The translations under genes were made by a program, and so were the position numbers. Source: CALOFP01 sp942492635 (GTDB lineage: Bacteria; UBP6; UBA1177; CALOFP01). Taken from it: 64,000 nucleotides of DNA. Every line of letters starts with the position of its first letter. Positions within the stretch are counted from its first letter, which is position 1. The DNA is taken from positions 1,054,001-1,118,000 of the forward strand of contig CALOFP010000003.1 of assembly GCA_942492635.1 (NCBI GenBank), read 5' to 3'. Positions 15,261 through 25,073 of the stretch are shown here, piece by piece. The notes under the pieces are model-generated. The model was not told the origin of the DNA. It made no database searches and was given only the letters and a program-made list of their open reading frames with translations.

Positions 15261-18101
15261 ATGAGCGGAAAAGGCATGAAGAGAATTTTTATTAATCTGG
15301 CTCTTGCCGGAAGCTTTTTGCTGGGATTTTCAGGTCTTATTGCCTACATTCCGGGGCTTGAAGTGTTGGGTCAAATTCGTCCCGGTTACATTCCCATGGC
15401 TCCCACTACAGCATTTTCATTTATTTTTCTTTCCGTCGCCCTTTGGGTCCATGGGAAAGTTATTCCGTCGAGCAGGTTGAATATCCCTATAAATACGGTA
15501 ACCATAGCTACAACACTTTTCGGTTTGCTTGAGCTGATGGGATTCTTTACGGGTACGGACCTTAATTTTGAAGATAAAATCATTCCTTCTCTCGGGACAT
15601 TGGACGGTGTGCCGATTGCCCGAATGTCACCCAGTACCGGAACTCTTTTCTTCTTTTCAGGAATTGCCCTTCTATCTCTATTCAAACAGAGCAGTATCAA
15701 TAACTCAAAAAACAGATATTTCGGAAATGCGGCAGGGATCTTTTCATGTCTGATTTTAATTACAGCTTTAACATTTCTTCTCGGCTATCTTTATGGAAAC
15801 CCTCTTTTATATGATCAACGGACAATTCCAATGGCACTGACAACAGCCGCAGGGTTCGGATTTCTCGGTGTCGGCATTACCGCAGCGCTCGGAACTGATT
15901 TTTTCCCGATCAGTCATTTCAGCGGCAGTTCGACGAGGGCCAGGTTGAACAGGGTATTCATTCCCCTAATAATCATAATCATTCTCGTACAGAGTTTTCT
16001 TTCCAGTTCAGTTCCTCTCCTTGGAAATATCAATAAAGCTCTTGCGAGTGCAACTCTCTCGGTTTTTTATGCTTTCATCACGGGAATAGCTATAAGCAGA
16101 GCATCAAAAGCCGTAGGCAACCCCATTGATAGTAACGAGGAGACTCTAAAAAACGAAATTACCGAACGTAAAAATGCAGAGCTGGCTCTCAGAGAGAGCG
16201 AAAAAAGATACCGCCTCATCACATCCAATATTCCTTCCGTCATGATCTATCAGGTAACAAGCACACCTGAAGGATCAAGACGGTTCACTTATGTGAGTGA
16301 CAACATTAAAAATATCAACAAAATCTCGGTCACCTCAGCCCTTGCGGATCCGAACGCTCTTTACGGTCAGATTCTACCAGAACAATTGCCGGAGCTATTA
16401 ACAAAAGAAAAATTGTCCATGGAAAAGATGACGACATTTGAATGCGAAACACAACTGAGGCTGCCTGACGGTGAAATCCGTTGGTTTCAGCTGAAATCCA
16501 CACCTCACAGGCAGCCGGACGGCACCGTCTACTGGGATGGGGTTGAAATAGATATTACTGAACACAAAAGACAGGAGAATGAGCTTCGGACCCTTCGAAA
16601 CTACATATCCAACATTATCGATTCCATGCCTTCGGTCCTGATCGGAGTGGATGGGGATATCAGAGTAACTCAATGGAATAAATCTGCTGCACACAGTACG
16701 GGAATCATATCATCAGACGCTCAAAACAGGCTCCTCTCAGATGTGTTCCCGGAGATGGCATCGGAAATAGAGACAATAAAGGAAAGTATCGAATCCAGGC
16801 AAACAAAACAGAAACTGAAGACCCCCTTCCCGTCAAAAAGCGTCACCATGTACAAAGATATTACAATCTATCCCCTAATCACAAATGGCATTGAGGGTGC
16901 GGTTATTCGAATTGACGATGTGACGGAAAGTGTAAAGATTGAGGAGCGGCTCCGGCAGTCTCAGAAAATGGACGCCATCGGTAAGCTGGCTGGAGGAGTC
17001 GCCCACGATTTCAACAATATGCTCGGCGGAATCATGGGAGCGGCACAGCTGCTTAAATCTCCCTCTCGAGAACTCGATGAAAAGAGTGTCGAGCTTGTGG
17101 ATATGATCGTACAGGCTTCTTCGCGGGCAGCCGATCTGACGGCAAAACTTCTCGCCTTCGGACGTAAGGGAAAGATTGCATCAACGGTTGTTGACGTTCA
17201 TGCAATCGTTGACGATACGGTTGCCATTCTTGAAAGAAGTTTCGATAAAAAAATATCTATCTCTGTCACAAAAAAAGCACAAGAACATATGGTTGTCGGC
17301 GATAATTCCTGTCTGCAGAACGCACTTATCAATATGGGGATCAATGCCAGTCACGCCATGCCTGAGGGAGGCGAAATTCAAATTTCGACCGAAAATGCAA
17401 TGTTGGATAAAGTCTACTGCGAAGCCAGCCCATTCAAGATCGAACCCGGTGAATTCATTCGGATTGAGGTTCGAGACACCGGGTTGGGCATACCTCCTGA
17501 AAATCTCCAAAAAATATTCGATCCATTCTTCACCACCAAAGAACAGGGTAAAGGAAGCGGACTCGGTCTGGCGGCAGTGTACGGAACGGTTCAGGATCAC
17601 AACGGAGCCGTAACAGTCTACAGCGAAGTCGGTGTCGGTACATCCTTCCATATATATCTTCCCTGCTCAGAAGAGAGTACGGTTACGGAGCAGGCTCATG
17701 TGGAAGTTTTTACTGGTTCCGGTCAAGTTCTGCTTGTTGACGATGAACCACTTATTCGAACAACCGGCAAGCAGATGCTAGAAAACATGGGATTCAACGT
17801 GTTGACAGCCGAAAACGGAAAGGAGGCCATTGAAATATTCAAAAAGCGCCACAAAGAAATCGACATTGTAATTATCGACATGATTATGCCTGTAATGAAC
17901 GGCCGTGAAACGTTCCTGAAGATGAAGGAAATTGATGCGAACTGTAAAGTTGTAATGTCTTCGGGCTTCACGAAAGATGAACGCATGGATGAATTAACCG
18001 CCTCAGGTCTTGCAGGTTTCATCCACAAGCCGTACAGGGATTTTGAGCTCAGCAGGCTGCTTGAAATAGTATTAGGAACGGAAAATCGAATAGGAGAATG
18101 A
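15261..18101 (+). CDS. Hybrid sensor histidine kinase (membrane sensor, two PAS, HisKA, HATPase, receiver)
   Basis: First gene of a four-gene signalling operon. Residues about 8-275 form a multi-helix membrane module (about eight segments) without a large periplasmic domain. PAS-like domains follow at about 310-440 (ESEKRYRLITSNIPSVMIYQV) and 445-560 (IIDSMPSVLIGVDGDIRVTQWN). The dimerisation and phosphoacceptor domain has GGVAHDFNNMLGGIMGAAQLL with His582. The ATPase domain has DNSCLQNALINMGINASHAM, DTGLGIPPENL and GSGLGLAAVYG. The receiver domain holds Asp873 in VIIDMIMPVMNG. The stop codon overlaps the next gene's first possible ATG. Its C-terminal half is strikingly similar to that of the kinase at 22319. 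The ligand is unknown and there is no DNA-binding domain. ATG 15261 has a weak ribosome site; ATG at 15276 is possible. Confidence 0.9.
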   Translation: MSGKGMKRIFINLALAGSFLLGFSGLIAYIPGLEVLGQIRPGYIPMAPTTAFSFIFLSVALWVHGKVIPSSRLNIPINTVTIATTLFGLLELMGFFTGTDLNFEDKIIPSLGTLDGVPIARMSPSTGTLFFFSGIALLSLFKQSSINNSKNRYFGNAAGIFSCLILITALTFLLGYLYGNPLLYDQRTIPMALTTAAGFGFLGVGITAALGTDFFPISHFSGSSTRARLNRVFIPLIIIIILVQSFLSSSVPLLGNINKALASATLSVFYAFITGIAISRASKAVGNPIDSNEETLKNEITERKNAELALRESEKRYRLITSNIPSVMIYQVTSTPEGSRRFTYVSDNIKNINKISVTSALADPNALYGQILPEQLPELLTKEKLSMEKMTTFECETQLRLPDGEIRWFQLKSTPHRQPDGTVYWDGVEIDITEHKRQENELRTLRNYISNIIDSMPSVLIGVDGDIRVTQWNKSAAHSTGIISSDAQNRLLSDVFPEMASEIETIKESIESRQTKQKLKTPFPSKSVTMYKDITIYPLITNGIEGAVIRIDDVTESVKIEERLRQSQKMDAIGKLAGGVAHDFNNMLGGIMGAAQLLKSPSRELDEKSVELVDMIVQASSRAADLTAKLLAFGRKGKIASTVVDVHAIVDDTVAILERSFDKKISISVTKKAQEHMVVGDNSCLQNALINMGINASHAMPEGGEIQISTENAMLDKVYCEASPFKIEPGEFIRIEVRDTGLGIPPENLQKIFDPFFTTKEQGKGSGLGLAAVYGTVQDHNGAVTVYSEVGVGTSFHIYLPCSEESTVTEQAHVEVFTGSGQVLLVDDEPLIRTTGKQMLENMGFNVLTAENGKEAIEIFKKRHKEIDIVIIDMIMPVMNGRETFLKMKEIDANCKVVMSSGFTKDERMDELTASGLAGFIHKPYRDFELSRLLEIVLGTENRIGE

Positions 18102-18103
18102 AA

Positions 18104-19735
18104 ATGCTGAAACAAAACAGAGCTCTTTTCTTTGCGATCATGCTGTCTGTATTTGTTACGGTTTTTCTTGCTATCACTTTCCACGGAGGCACTCAGGCGA
18201 TAAGGGCAGAGAGTGAAAAAATCAAAAAAGGCGGGGAACTGCGGGTAGCCCATCCCGCCAAACCCAGGCACCTTAATCCGGCCATCCAGTCGGGAACGGA
18301 AACGGGAATGCCGGGAGCCCAGCTCTTTGCCTCGCTTTTGAAAGTTGATAGAAACTGGATCTATCGTCCCTATCTCGCTAAGAGGTGGGAAGTGTCGAAA
18401 GACGGGTTGTCGTTTGTTTTCTATTTAAGAGCAAACGCCACATTTCACGACGGAAAACCGATAACCTCGGCCGATGTGGCCTTCTCCATATTCACCGTGA
18501 AAAAACACCATCCGTTCTCATCAATGCTTGAAGCGGTAGAGGATGTAGAAACCCCTGATCCGCTGACTGTTGTCATCCGTCTCAATAAACCCCATCCGGC
18601 AATGATGCTGGTTGCGGCATCACCGATGCTTCCGATTCTTCCCAAACATATCTACGGAGACGGACGGGACATCCTGACCCATCCTGCAAACTGGAAAGTT
18701 GTAGGATCGGGTCCATTTCAGCTCGAGGAAGCAAACGATAAGAAAATCGTTTTGAAGCGTTTCCCCTATTTTTTCATACCTGGCCGGCCCTATCTCGATA
18801 AGATTTCATTCAATTTCATGAAGCCGGAGTTGCAGCAGATATCTTTTGAGGTCGATGCAGTCCATATGATCGGTTTTGCAAGTGTCAATGAAAAGATCGG
18901 ACATTTTACGGATAAGGATAAACTTGTTGTCGACTACGAAGGTTACGCAGGCGTAGGACCTCTTTTCTGGCTGGCTTTCAATTTGCGCAAAAGCCCATTT
19001 GACGACTTAAGGGTAAGACAGGCATTTGCCTATGCAATTGACAGAACATTCCTGATTAAAGCTCTTTTCGGAGAGAACACTTCCGAGGCAACAGGTCCGA
19101 TAAGTCCCGGAACACCTTTCTATTCCGATGATGTAGAAAAGTATGAAGTCGATATTGAAAAGGCAAACGCTCTTCTTGACGAGGCAGGCTACACGAGGGA
19201 TGCGAAGGGCATCCGTTTTTCCACGACAATTTACCCGGTACCCAGCTCAAGTGTTGACGGCATGAAAATGGCGTCCTATCTTAGGATCGATCTGTTACGG
19301 AAAATCGGTGTAAATGTCGAAATTGCATACTCCGACTCTTTTGGAGTATGGGCGAAGAGTGTCGCCGACGGAGAATTTTCTCTTGCTCTGGATGCTGTTT
19401 TCAACTGGGGTGATCCCGTTATCGGAGTTCATCGCACATATTCCAGCAAAAACATTCGCAAGGGGATTATCTGGTCAAACACCCAGGGTTACGAGAATTT
19501 TGAAGTGGACCGTCTGATGGAAAGAGCGGGACAGGAGATGGATTTTCAGAAAAGGAAGGAACTGTATGAAAAATTCCAGAGGATCGTAGCCGTTGACCTG
19601 CCTGTGTACTGGCTGCTGAAGCTTCCCTATGCAACCATCTACAATCGAAATCTGGAAGGCGTTGATAAATCGATATGGGGTACCATGTTTCCATATGACG
19701 AGATCCGTTGGAAAGATTCTTCGAACAGCAGGTGA
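18104..19735 (+). CDS. Family 5 solute-binding protein (peptide/oligopeptide type)
   Basis: Shows the family 5 (DppA/OppA/NikA) signature: GGELRVAHPAKPRHLNPAIQSG, then LAKRWEVSKDGLSFVFYLRANATFHDGKPITSADVAFS (typical NG.. or DGKPITA segment), and DLRVRQAFAYAIDRTFLIKALFG. An N-terminal hydrophobic segment (residues about 8-27) exports or anchors it in the periplasm. ATG 18104 is preferred because AGGAG lies 7 bases upstream; ATG 18098 overlaps the kinase stop. No ABC permease or ATPase gene is near, and both flanking genes are kinases in the same transcription unit. This suggests a role as a periplasmic ligand receptor for signalling rather than transport; that is inference from context. Confidence 0.88.
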   Translation: MLKQNRALFFAIMLSVFVTVFLAITFHGGTQAIRAESEKIKKGGELRVAHPAKPRHLNPAIQSGTETGMPGAQLFASLLKVDRNWIYRPYLAKRWEVSKDGLSFVFYLRANATFHDGKPITSADVAFSIFTVKKHHPFSSMLEAVEDVETPDPLTVVIRLNKPHPAMMLVAASPMLPILPKHIYGDGRDILTHPANWKVVGSGPFQLEEANDKKIVLKRFPYFFIPGRPYLDKISFNFMKPELQQISFEVDAVHMIGFASVNEKIGHFTDKDKLVVDYEGYAGVGPLFWLAFNLRKSPFDDLRVRQAFAYAIDRTFLIKALFGENTSEATGPISPGTPFYSDDVEKYEVDIEKANALLDEAGYTRDAKGIRFSTTIYPVPSSSVDGMKMASYLRIDLLRKIGVNVEIAYSDSFGVWAKSVADGEFSLALDAVFNWGDPVIGVHRTYSSKNIRKGIIWSNTQGYENFEVDRLMERAGQEMDFQKRKELYEKFQRIVAVDLPVYWLLKLPYATIYNRNLEGVDKSIWGTMFPYDEIRWKDSSNSR

Positions 19736-19764
19736 TCAATCGTAATGGAGAGAGAAAATCCTCG

Positions 19765-22335
19765 ATGGTGCATTTTAAACCGGGAATTACCACAAAACTT
19801 CTGACTGGACTCTGGGGGGTCGTAATTGCGACACTTGCCGTATCCGGTATTGCCCTAATGTTTTTAAACAGTTTCAATAGGGAATACAGGATAATATCCC
19901 ACGAGAAGATCCCATCAGCCATTGCATCATCCAATCTAATGAAGCTCACCCAGCGTCTCATTTCCAACGCCCCAAACATACTTCTCGCTAAAAATCAGAT
20001 TATTCGAAAATCAATAATGAGGGAAATTGAAAATGATGCCGGACGAAAAGATGAACTGCTCGACTCAATGATAGCTTTGGGCATTCCGAACGATGAAGTT
20101 GCAGCCATCAGCGAAAAATTCAACCTGCTTATCGAAAATCTCAATCAGTTAAACAACATATCAAACAATCTCATAGAGCTCACAACAGAGGTTTCACATG
20201 TCGTAGGAAGGTTGAGGTTGTTGATGGGCAGCAGTGTCCTCAAGGTGGAGCAGCTCAGGAAGAGGGAAAGGAGGATATACATGGAAACGATAAGCTATCT
20301 GGAGAGACAGATCGATATTCTGCTCAGTATTCAGTTTGAGGAGGATAAGGAAAAAATTCATAACCTGGAAAATGGATTTGTCGCCATCATGCTTAAAACA
20401 GATGAAAAACTGCGCTATCTTCCTTATGCGGAAAAGGAGTTGCTGAGAGGAATGAAAAAAGAGATCGATTACTATGGAAAAGGGAAAAGGGACTCTTTTG
20501 CAGGGCGTCTGAAGCAGTTGGCACTGCAGGATGAGATAGAGGAGAATCTTATCCAGAACAGGTTTCTTTCGGCTGAACTTGCAAAAGATGTGGATTCACT
20601 CTTTTCGGCGATAGCAAAGAATGTGGAAGGGCAGCATGAAGAGTTCGACAGGCAGATTTATCTTCTTTCCATGGCAATGCTGCTTATCCCCATAATCACC
20701 TTTCTCGTGGCGATCGCAATCCACATTTACGTCCGACTATCCATAATCAGCAGAATTCTCAAGCTTAAGGAGTGTATGGTGGCCCAGACTGAAGGGCGAG
20801 ATATTCCAATCCCGATTGTCGGCAACGATGAGATTACATCCATGGCAAAATCGGTATCCTACTTCATAAACAAGCGGAACGAATACGAAGGGGTGCTCAG
20901 GCAGGCTAGAAAAAACGCCGATGCGGCAAACAGGGCTAAGAGTGAGTTCATTGCAAACATGTCCCACGAAATTCGTACGCCGATGAACGTGATCCTTGGT
21001 TTTACCGAAATAATGAAGGGGAAAATCACCGATCCGAAACTATCCCACTATCTTGATTCGATTCTATCCAGCGGAAAATCTTTGCTCAGTCTCATCAACG
21101 ACATTCTCGATCTCTCAAAGGTGGAGGCTGGAAAGATGAAGCTTGAATACAATGCTGTTTCTCCCGGGAGGCTTTTCAATGAAATGAGGACCGTTTTCGG
21201 CCGGCAGATAGCCGATAAGGGGCTTGATTTCATCATCGATATTCCTTCGGACATAGACAATCTGATTCTTCTTGATGAAGCGAGAGTCAGACAGATCCTG
21301 ATCAACCTGATAGGAAACGCGGTAAAATTCACCGACAGCGGCTACATCAGGCTCTCCCTCAGCTGCGTCTATCCGAAACATGAGAGCAACACCCTCGATT
21401 TCATTTTTTCCGTCGAGGATACGGGAAAGGGAATTCCGGAGGACCAGAAAGAATCGATTTTCGCGGCATTTTCTCAGACTAAGGGCCAAAAGCATGCAAA
21501 ATACGGAGGCTCGGGACTCGGTTTGACCATTACCCGCCATCTGATAGAGATGATGGATGGAGAGATAAGTGTGAGCAGCGAAGAAGGCAAAGGTTCCACA
21601 TTCAATATCATCCTCCATGGTGTTGAGATTATCGCTGCGGATGTAACGGAAGCCCGGATTGAGAAGAATATTCAGCCACCTTCGATAGAGTTTGAAAAAA
21701 GTACGATTCTCATAGTGGACGACATCGATTTCAACAGGGAACTTATAAAAGGATTTCTTGAAGGTTACGACTTGATCCTGTTGGATGCGAAAAACGGAAT
21801 GGAGGCAATTGAAAAAGCTTCAGAACATCATCCTCAGCTGATTCTGATGGATATGAAAATGCCGGAAATGGACGGATACGAAGCATCCTCAATCCTGAAA
21901 AACGATACGGAACTGAAGAATATCCCGGTGATTGCGGTTACCGCTTCGGCAATGAAAAGTGATGAAGAGATTATCACCACTCTCTGTGACGGCTATATCA
22001 GGAAACCGGTCGGCAAAACCGAGCTGATTTCGACTATAATGAACTTTCTGCCCTACCATGAAGCCGGAGAGGAAAGTATGCATCCTGAAAATTTGGATGA
22101 GGAGGAAAATCCGATGATACTGCCGCCGGAAGATGAGATGAAAACTCTAAACGATCTGGCAATGCGTGGAGATATGGAGGAAATCCTGAACTATGCTGCG
22201 AATCTTGAAAAACTTGATGGGAAGTATGTTCTTTTCGCACGGAAAGTTCGGGAGTTGGCCGAAGGATACGATGATGTGCAGCTTCTGGAGCTCATAAAGC
22301 GATATCTGGAGAAAAAGAATGAACGGAACAGCTGA
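19765..22335 (+). CDS. Hybrid sensor histidine kinase with periplasmic helical sensor and receiver domain
   Basis: Two membrane segments (about residues 12-32 and 304-330) flank a long helical periplasmic region of about 270 residues that resembles the TorS-type sensor bundle in design, followed by a HAMP-like segment (SRILKLKECMVAQTEGRDIPIPIVGNDEI). HisKA has ANMSHEIRTPMNVILGFTE with His401; the ATPase domain has NLIGNAVKFTDSGYI, DTGKGIPEDQKESIF and GSGLGLTITRHLIEMM. The receiver has Asp696 in LILMDMKMPEMDG. A C-terminal helical tail (about 765-856) follows. ATG 19765 is chosen, 29 bases after the binding-protein stop; a TTG at 19708 would overlap that gene. TorS-type sensors bind a periplasmic binding protein, so it may read the product of the preceding gene (inference). 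Confidence 0.88.
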   Translation: MVHFKPGITTKLLTGLWGVVIATLAVSGIALMFLNSFNREYRIISHEKIPSAIASSNLMKLTQRLISNAPNILLAKNQIIRKSIMREIENDAGRKDELLDSMIALGIPNDEVAAISEKFNLLIENLNQLNNISNNLIELTTEVSHVVGRLRLLMGSSVLKVEQLRKRERRIYMETISYLERQIDILLSIQFEEDKEKIHNLENGFVAIMLKTDEKLRYLPYAEKELLRGMKKEIDYYGKGKRDSFAGRLKQLALQDEIEENLIQNRFLSAELAKDVDSLFSAIAKNVEGQHEEFDRQIYLLSMAMLLIPIITFLVAIAIHIYVRLSIISRILKLKECMVAQTEGRDIPIPIVGNDEITSMAKSVSYFINKRNEYEGVLRQARKNADAANRAKSEFIANMSHEIRTPMNVILGFTEIMKGKITDPKLSHYLDSILSSGKSLLSLINDILDLSKVEAGKMKLEYNAVSPGRLFNEMRTVFGRQIADKGLDFIIDIPSDIDNLILLDEARVRQILINLIGNAVKFTDSGYIRLSLSCVYPKHESNTLDFIFSVEDTGKGIPEDQKESIFAAFSQTKGQKHAKYGGSGLGLTITRHLIEMMDGEISVSSEEGKGSTFNIILHGVEIIAADVTEARIEKNIQPPSIEFEKSTILIVDDIDFNRELIKGFLEGYDLILLDAKNGMEAIEKASEHHPQLILMDMKMPEMDGYEASSILKNDTELKNIPVIAVTASAMKSDEEIITTLCDGYIRKPVGKTELISTIMNFLPYHEAGEESMHPENLDEEENPMILPPEDEMKTLNDLAMRGDMEEILNYAANLEKLDGKYVLFARKVRELAEGYDDVQLLELIKRYLEKKNERNS

Positions 22336-24340
22336 AAAGGACAGAACACCATCTTCAGTTAAAGGCACTGTACTGATTGTCGACGATAAACCCGAAAATC
22401 TCGATATCGTTGTGAACTATTTAAAAGAAAGCGGTTTCAAACCGCTTGTAGCGAGTAATGGAGAGATAGCAATTGAAAGAACAAGATACACTCAGCCGGA
22501 CATTATTCTTCTTGATGTCATGATGCCGGGAATGGACGGTTTTGAGACCTGCCGGAATTTGAAATCCGATAAATCCACAAAAGATATTCCCGTAATTTTC
22601 ATGACTGCGTTAAGTGATCCGGAACATAAAGTAAGAGGTTTCTCTGTTGGAGGTGTAGATTACATCACAAAGCCGTTGCAGAAGGAGGAGCTTCTGGCCC
22701 GAGTCACTACTCATCTGAAAATTCACAGATATCAGGAAGATCTGGAAAGAGATGTCAAGTCGAGAACAGCAGAACTGGAAGAGCGTACAGCTGCCCTGGA
22801 GATCGAGGTCTACGAACGCAAAAAGGCGTTGGAGGAACTTCGCATACTCAGAAACTACCTTTCCAACATTATCGATTCAATGCCTTCTACATTGATTGGA
22901 GTTGATGCCCAATTGAGGGTTACGCTGTGGAACCGAAAGGTAGAAGAGAGAACGGGAATTACGGCATCCGAGGCAGAGGGAAAAACCCTTGAGGAACTTT
23001 TTCCCGAATTGCCGAACGAAATCGAAAAAGTAAAAAAAAGTATGCGCAACCGTCAAATAATATTGGAAGAGAAGAGGTTCCGCCTGTTGAAGGGCTATCC
23101 GGACTACAGAAATATCACAATCTATCCGCTTATCGCCAACGGCGTGGAGGGTGCGGTCATCCGTGTTGATGACGTAACCGAAAAAGTGAGAATGGAGGAA
23201 CAGCTACGTCAATCGCAGAAAATGGATGCCATCGGCAAACTTGCCGGTGGTGTAGCCCACGATTTCAATAACATGCTCGGCGGAATCATGGGTGCGGCGC
23301 AGCTGCTTAAATCTCCGGAAAGAAATCTCGACGGGAAAAGCATCAATCTTGTCGACATGATTATGCAGGCAGCATCCAGGGCGGCCGATCTGACATCAAA
23401 ACTCCTTGCTTTCGGGCGAAAGGGCAAGGTTGCTTCAACCGCTGTTGATTTTCACGCCGTAATCGACGATACGGTTGCCATTCTTGAAAGAACTGTCGAT
23501 AAAAGAATACAAATATCAGCTGCAAAAAAAGCGGTCAACAGTATGGTGATCGGAGACAACTCGGGTCTTCAAAATGCACTGATGAACATCGGCATCAATG
23601 CCAGCCACGCTATGCCTGAAGGCGGCGAAATCAGAATCGTCACGGAGAACATAGAGCTGGAGAAAAGCTACTGTGATGCGAGCCCGTTCAATATAGAACC
23701 CGGTCAATTTATCCTGGTTGAAATCCGCGATACAGGCTGCGGCATACCGCCTGAAAACCTGCAGAAAATTTTCGAGCCATTCTACACAACAAAGGAGCAG
23801 GGAAAAGGCAGCGGACTGGGGCTGGCCGCCGTATACGGAACCGTGCTGGATCACAACGGTGCCGTGACTGTCTACAGCGAAGTGGGAACCGGAACATCAT
23901 TCCACATCTATCTTCCATGCTCAGGAGAGTCGGTCTCCACACTGTCGAAATCCACGGAAGTGCTTAGAGGATCGGGACAGATTCTCCTGGTCGACGATGA
24001 GGAGATTATCAGAAACACCGGGAAGCTTCTTCTGGAAGAAATGGGATATTCGGTTCTATCTGCTGAAAACGGAAAGAAAGCCGTAGAGTTGTTCAAAATG
24101 TACCATACCGAAATAGACCTTGTAATTATCGATATGATCATGCCGGAAATGAACGGTCGCGAAGCCTTTCATCTGATGAAAGAGATCGATGATGACTGCA
24201 AAGTCGTACTCTCTTCCGGATTCACAAAAGATGAAAGCCTGGACGAGTTGAAAAAATCCGGACTGGCCGGTTTTATCCGAAAACCCTACCGGGATTTTGA
24301 ACTCAGTCAGCTCCTGACGGAAATTCTTGGACGAACCTGA
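22319..24340 (+). CDS. Cytoplasmic hybrid histidine kinase (receiver, PAS, HisKA, HATPase, receiver)
   Basis: Begins inside the end of the previous gene (17-base overlap), with ggagaaaaaga before the ATG. There is no membrane segment. An N-terminal receiver has Asp66 in ILLDVMMPGMDG; a coiled-coil linker (about 135-175) leads to a PAS domain (IIDSMPSTLIGVDAQLRVTLWN). HisKA has His314 in GGVAHDFNNMLGGIMGAAQLL; the ATPase domain has DTGCGIPPENLQKIFEPFYTTKEQG; a second receiver has Asp605 in LVIIDMIMPEMNG. From the PAS to the end it is closely similar to the kinase at 15261, so one arose by duplication of the other. The design allows phosphotransfer from a partner kinase to the N-terminal receiver and onward. 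No output domain is present. Confidence 0.9.
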   Translation: MNGTAEKDRTPSSVKGTVLIVDDKPENLDIVVNYLKESGFKPLVASNGEIAIERTRYTQPDIILLDVMMPGMDGFETCRNLKSDKSTKDIPVIFMTALSDPEHKVRGFSVGGVDYITKPLQKEELLARVTTHLKIHRYQEDLERDVKSRTAELEERTAALEIEVYERKKALEELRILRNYLSNIIDSMPSTLIGVDAQLRVTLWNRKVEERTGITASEAEGKTLEELFPELPNEIEKVKKSMRNRQIILEEKRFRLLKGYPDYRNITIYPLIANGVEGAVIRVDDVTEKVRMEEQLRQSQKMDAIGKLAGGVAHDFNNMLGGIMGAAQLLKSPERNLDGKSINLVDMIMQAASRAADLTSKLLAFGRKGKVASTAVDFHAVIDDTVAILERTVDKRIQISAAKKAVNSMVIGDNSGLQNALMNIGINASHAMPEGGEIRIVTENIELEKSYCDASPFNIEPGQFILVEIRDTGCGIPPENLQKIFEPFYTTKEQGKGSGLGLAAVYGTVLDHNGAVTVYSEVGTGTSFHIYLPCSGESVSTLSKSTEVLRGSGQILLVDDEEIIRNTGKLLLEEMGYSVLSAENGKKAVELFKMYHTEIDLVIIDMIMPEMNGREAFHLMKEIDDDCKVVLSSGFTKDESLDELKKSGLAGFIRKPYRDFELSQLLTEILGRT

Positions 24341-24430
24341 AAGATGAATATTCCAGCCTCTCAATTTAACGAATACAGAAATCCCATTTCCGGTTCCATT
24401 TTGATCACAAAAAAATTATCATGAGCGATT

Positions 24431-24680
24431 CAGTCGCTGGAAAGACCAAATTATTTGTATCTTGCTGAAAACAGCCGCTGTATCGATCACAAAAAAAATA
24501 ATCTGATCCAGACAGCCGTTATTTCGGCCTCGATATTTTTAATTTCCAGAATTCAGAGGCTGGAATGATCAGGATTTTTTTTTGACTTGATTTCAACGGC
24601 TGGATTTGTCGTGATATTTGTTTTGTGGTGAATTCAGGCGCTGATTAGGGTTGGGGAAAGTTTTTACGGGAATCTGAATC
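24431..24680. repeat. Intergenic array with 41-bp period (copy 2)
   Basis: CAG-led cores (CAGTCGCTG, CAGCCGCTG, CAGCCGTTA, CAGAGGCTG, CAACGGCTG, CAGGCGCTG) occur with the following hexamer at 24434, 24475, 24516, 24557, 24597 and 24638; the steps are 41, 41, 41, 40 and 41 bases. The units correspond one by one to those of the array at 10176. It lies just downstream of the kinase operon. Confidence 0.75.
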
Positions 24681-24737
24681 CCTTCGGTTTTCCAAGGCTT
24701 GCGGATCTGTATTGATAAATACCCCATCCTGTAACCA

Positions 24738-24762
24738 CCCCTTCCAAGAAGGGGAGGATTTT
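24738..24762 (+). terminator. Hairpin with T-run downstream of the second 41-bp array
   Basis: CCCCTTC (24738-24744) and GAAGGGG (24748-24754) form a 7-bp stem with a CAA loop, followed by aggattttt. It could end read-through from the kinase operon about 400 bases upstream. Sequences of this form are also common intergenic repeats, and the first 41-bp array is followed by a similar hairpin. Confidence 0.45.
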
Positions 24763-25073
24763 TAAAATCTTTAATTTCAAACACAACACCTCTGACAACC
24801 ATGGAGGAGATGAAGGGGGAAGAATTCCATTTCTCTTAAAATAAAATCTTGGAACTAACCTGTACTTTTATAGTTGTCAAAGCAGGCCTTCTACCGCCTT
24901 GAAAAAGGCATTTCTTCATGGTTAGCACTCTTTCCCTAATTAATTCGACAACTTCAACCCCACAGAAGATCCAGTCCCCGATCGATCGGATTAATTGTCA
25001 ACAACCGTTTATTTTTACATCATGCACCAGGATATGAATTTTGCCTGAAGAGTTTTCGGGTAGAGTTTTAGGA
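24763..25073. other. Intergenic region without recognised features
   Basis: About 310 bases between the hairpin and the stop of the chemoreceptor gene on the minus strand. No gene, RNA or clear terminator was seen. Confidence 0.4.
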
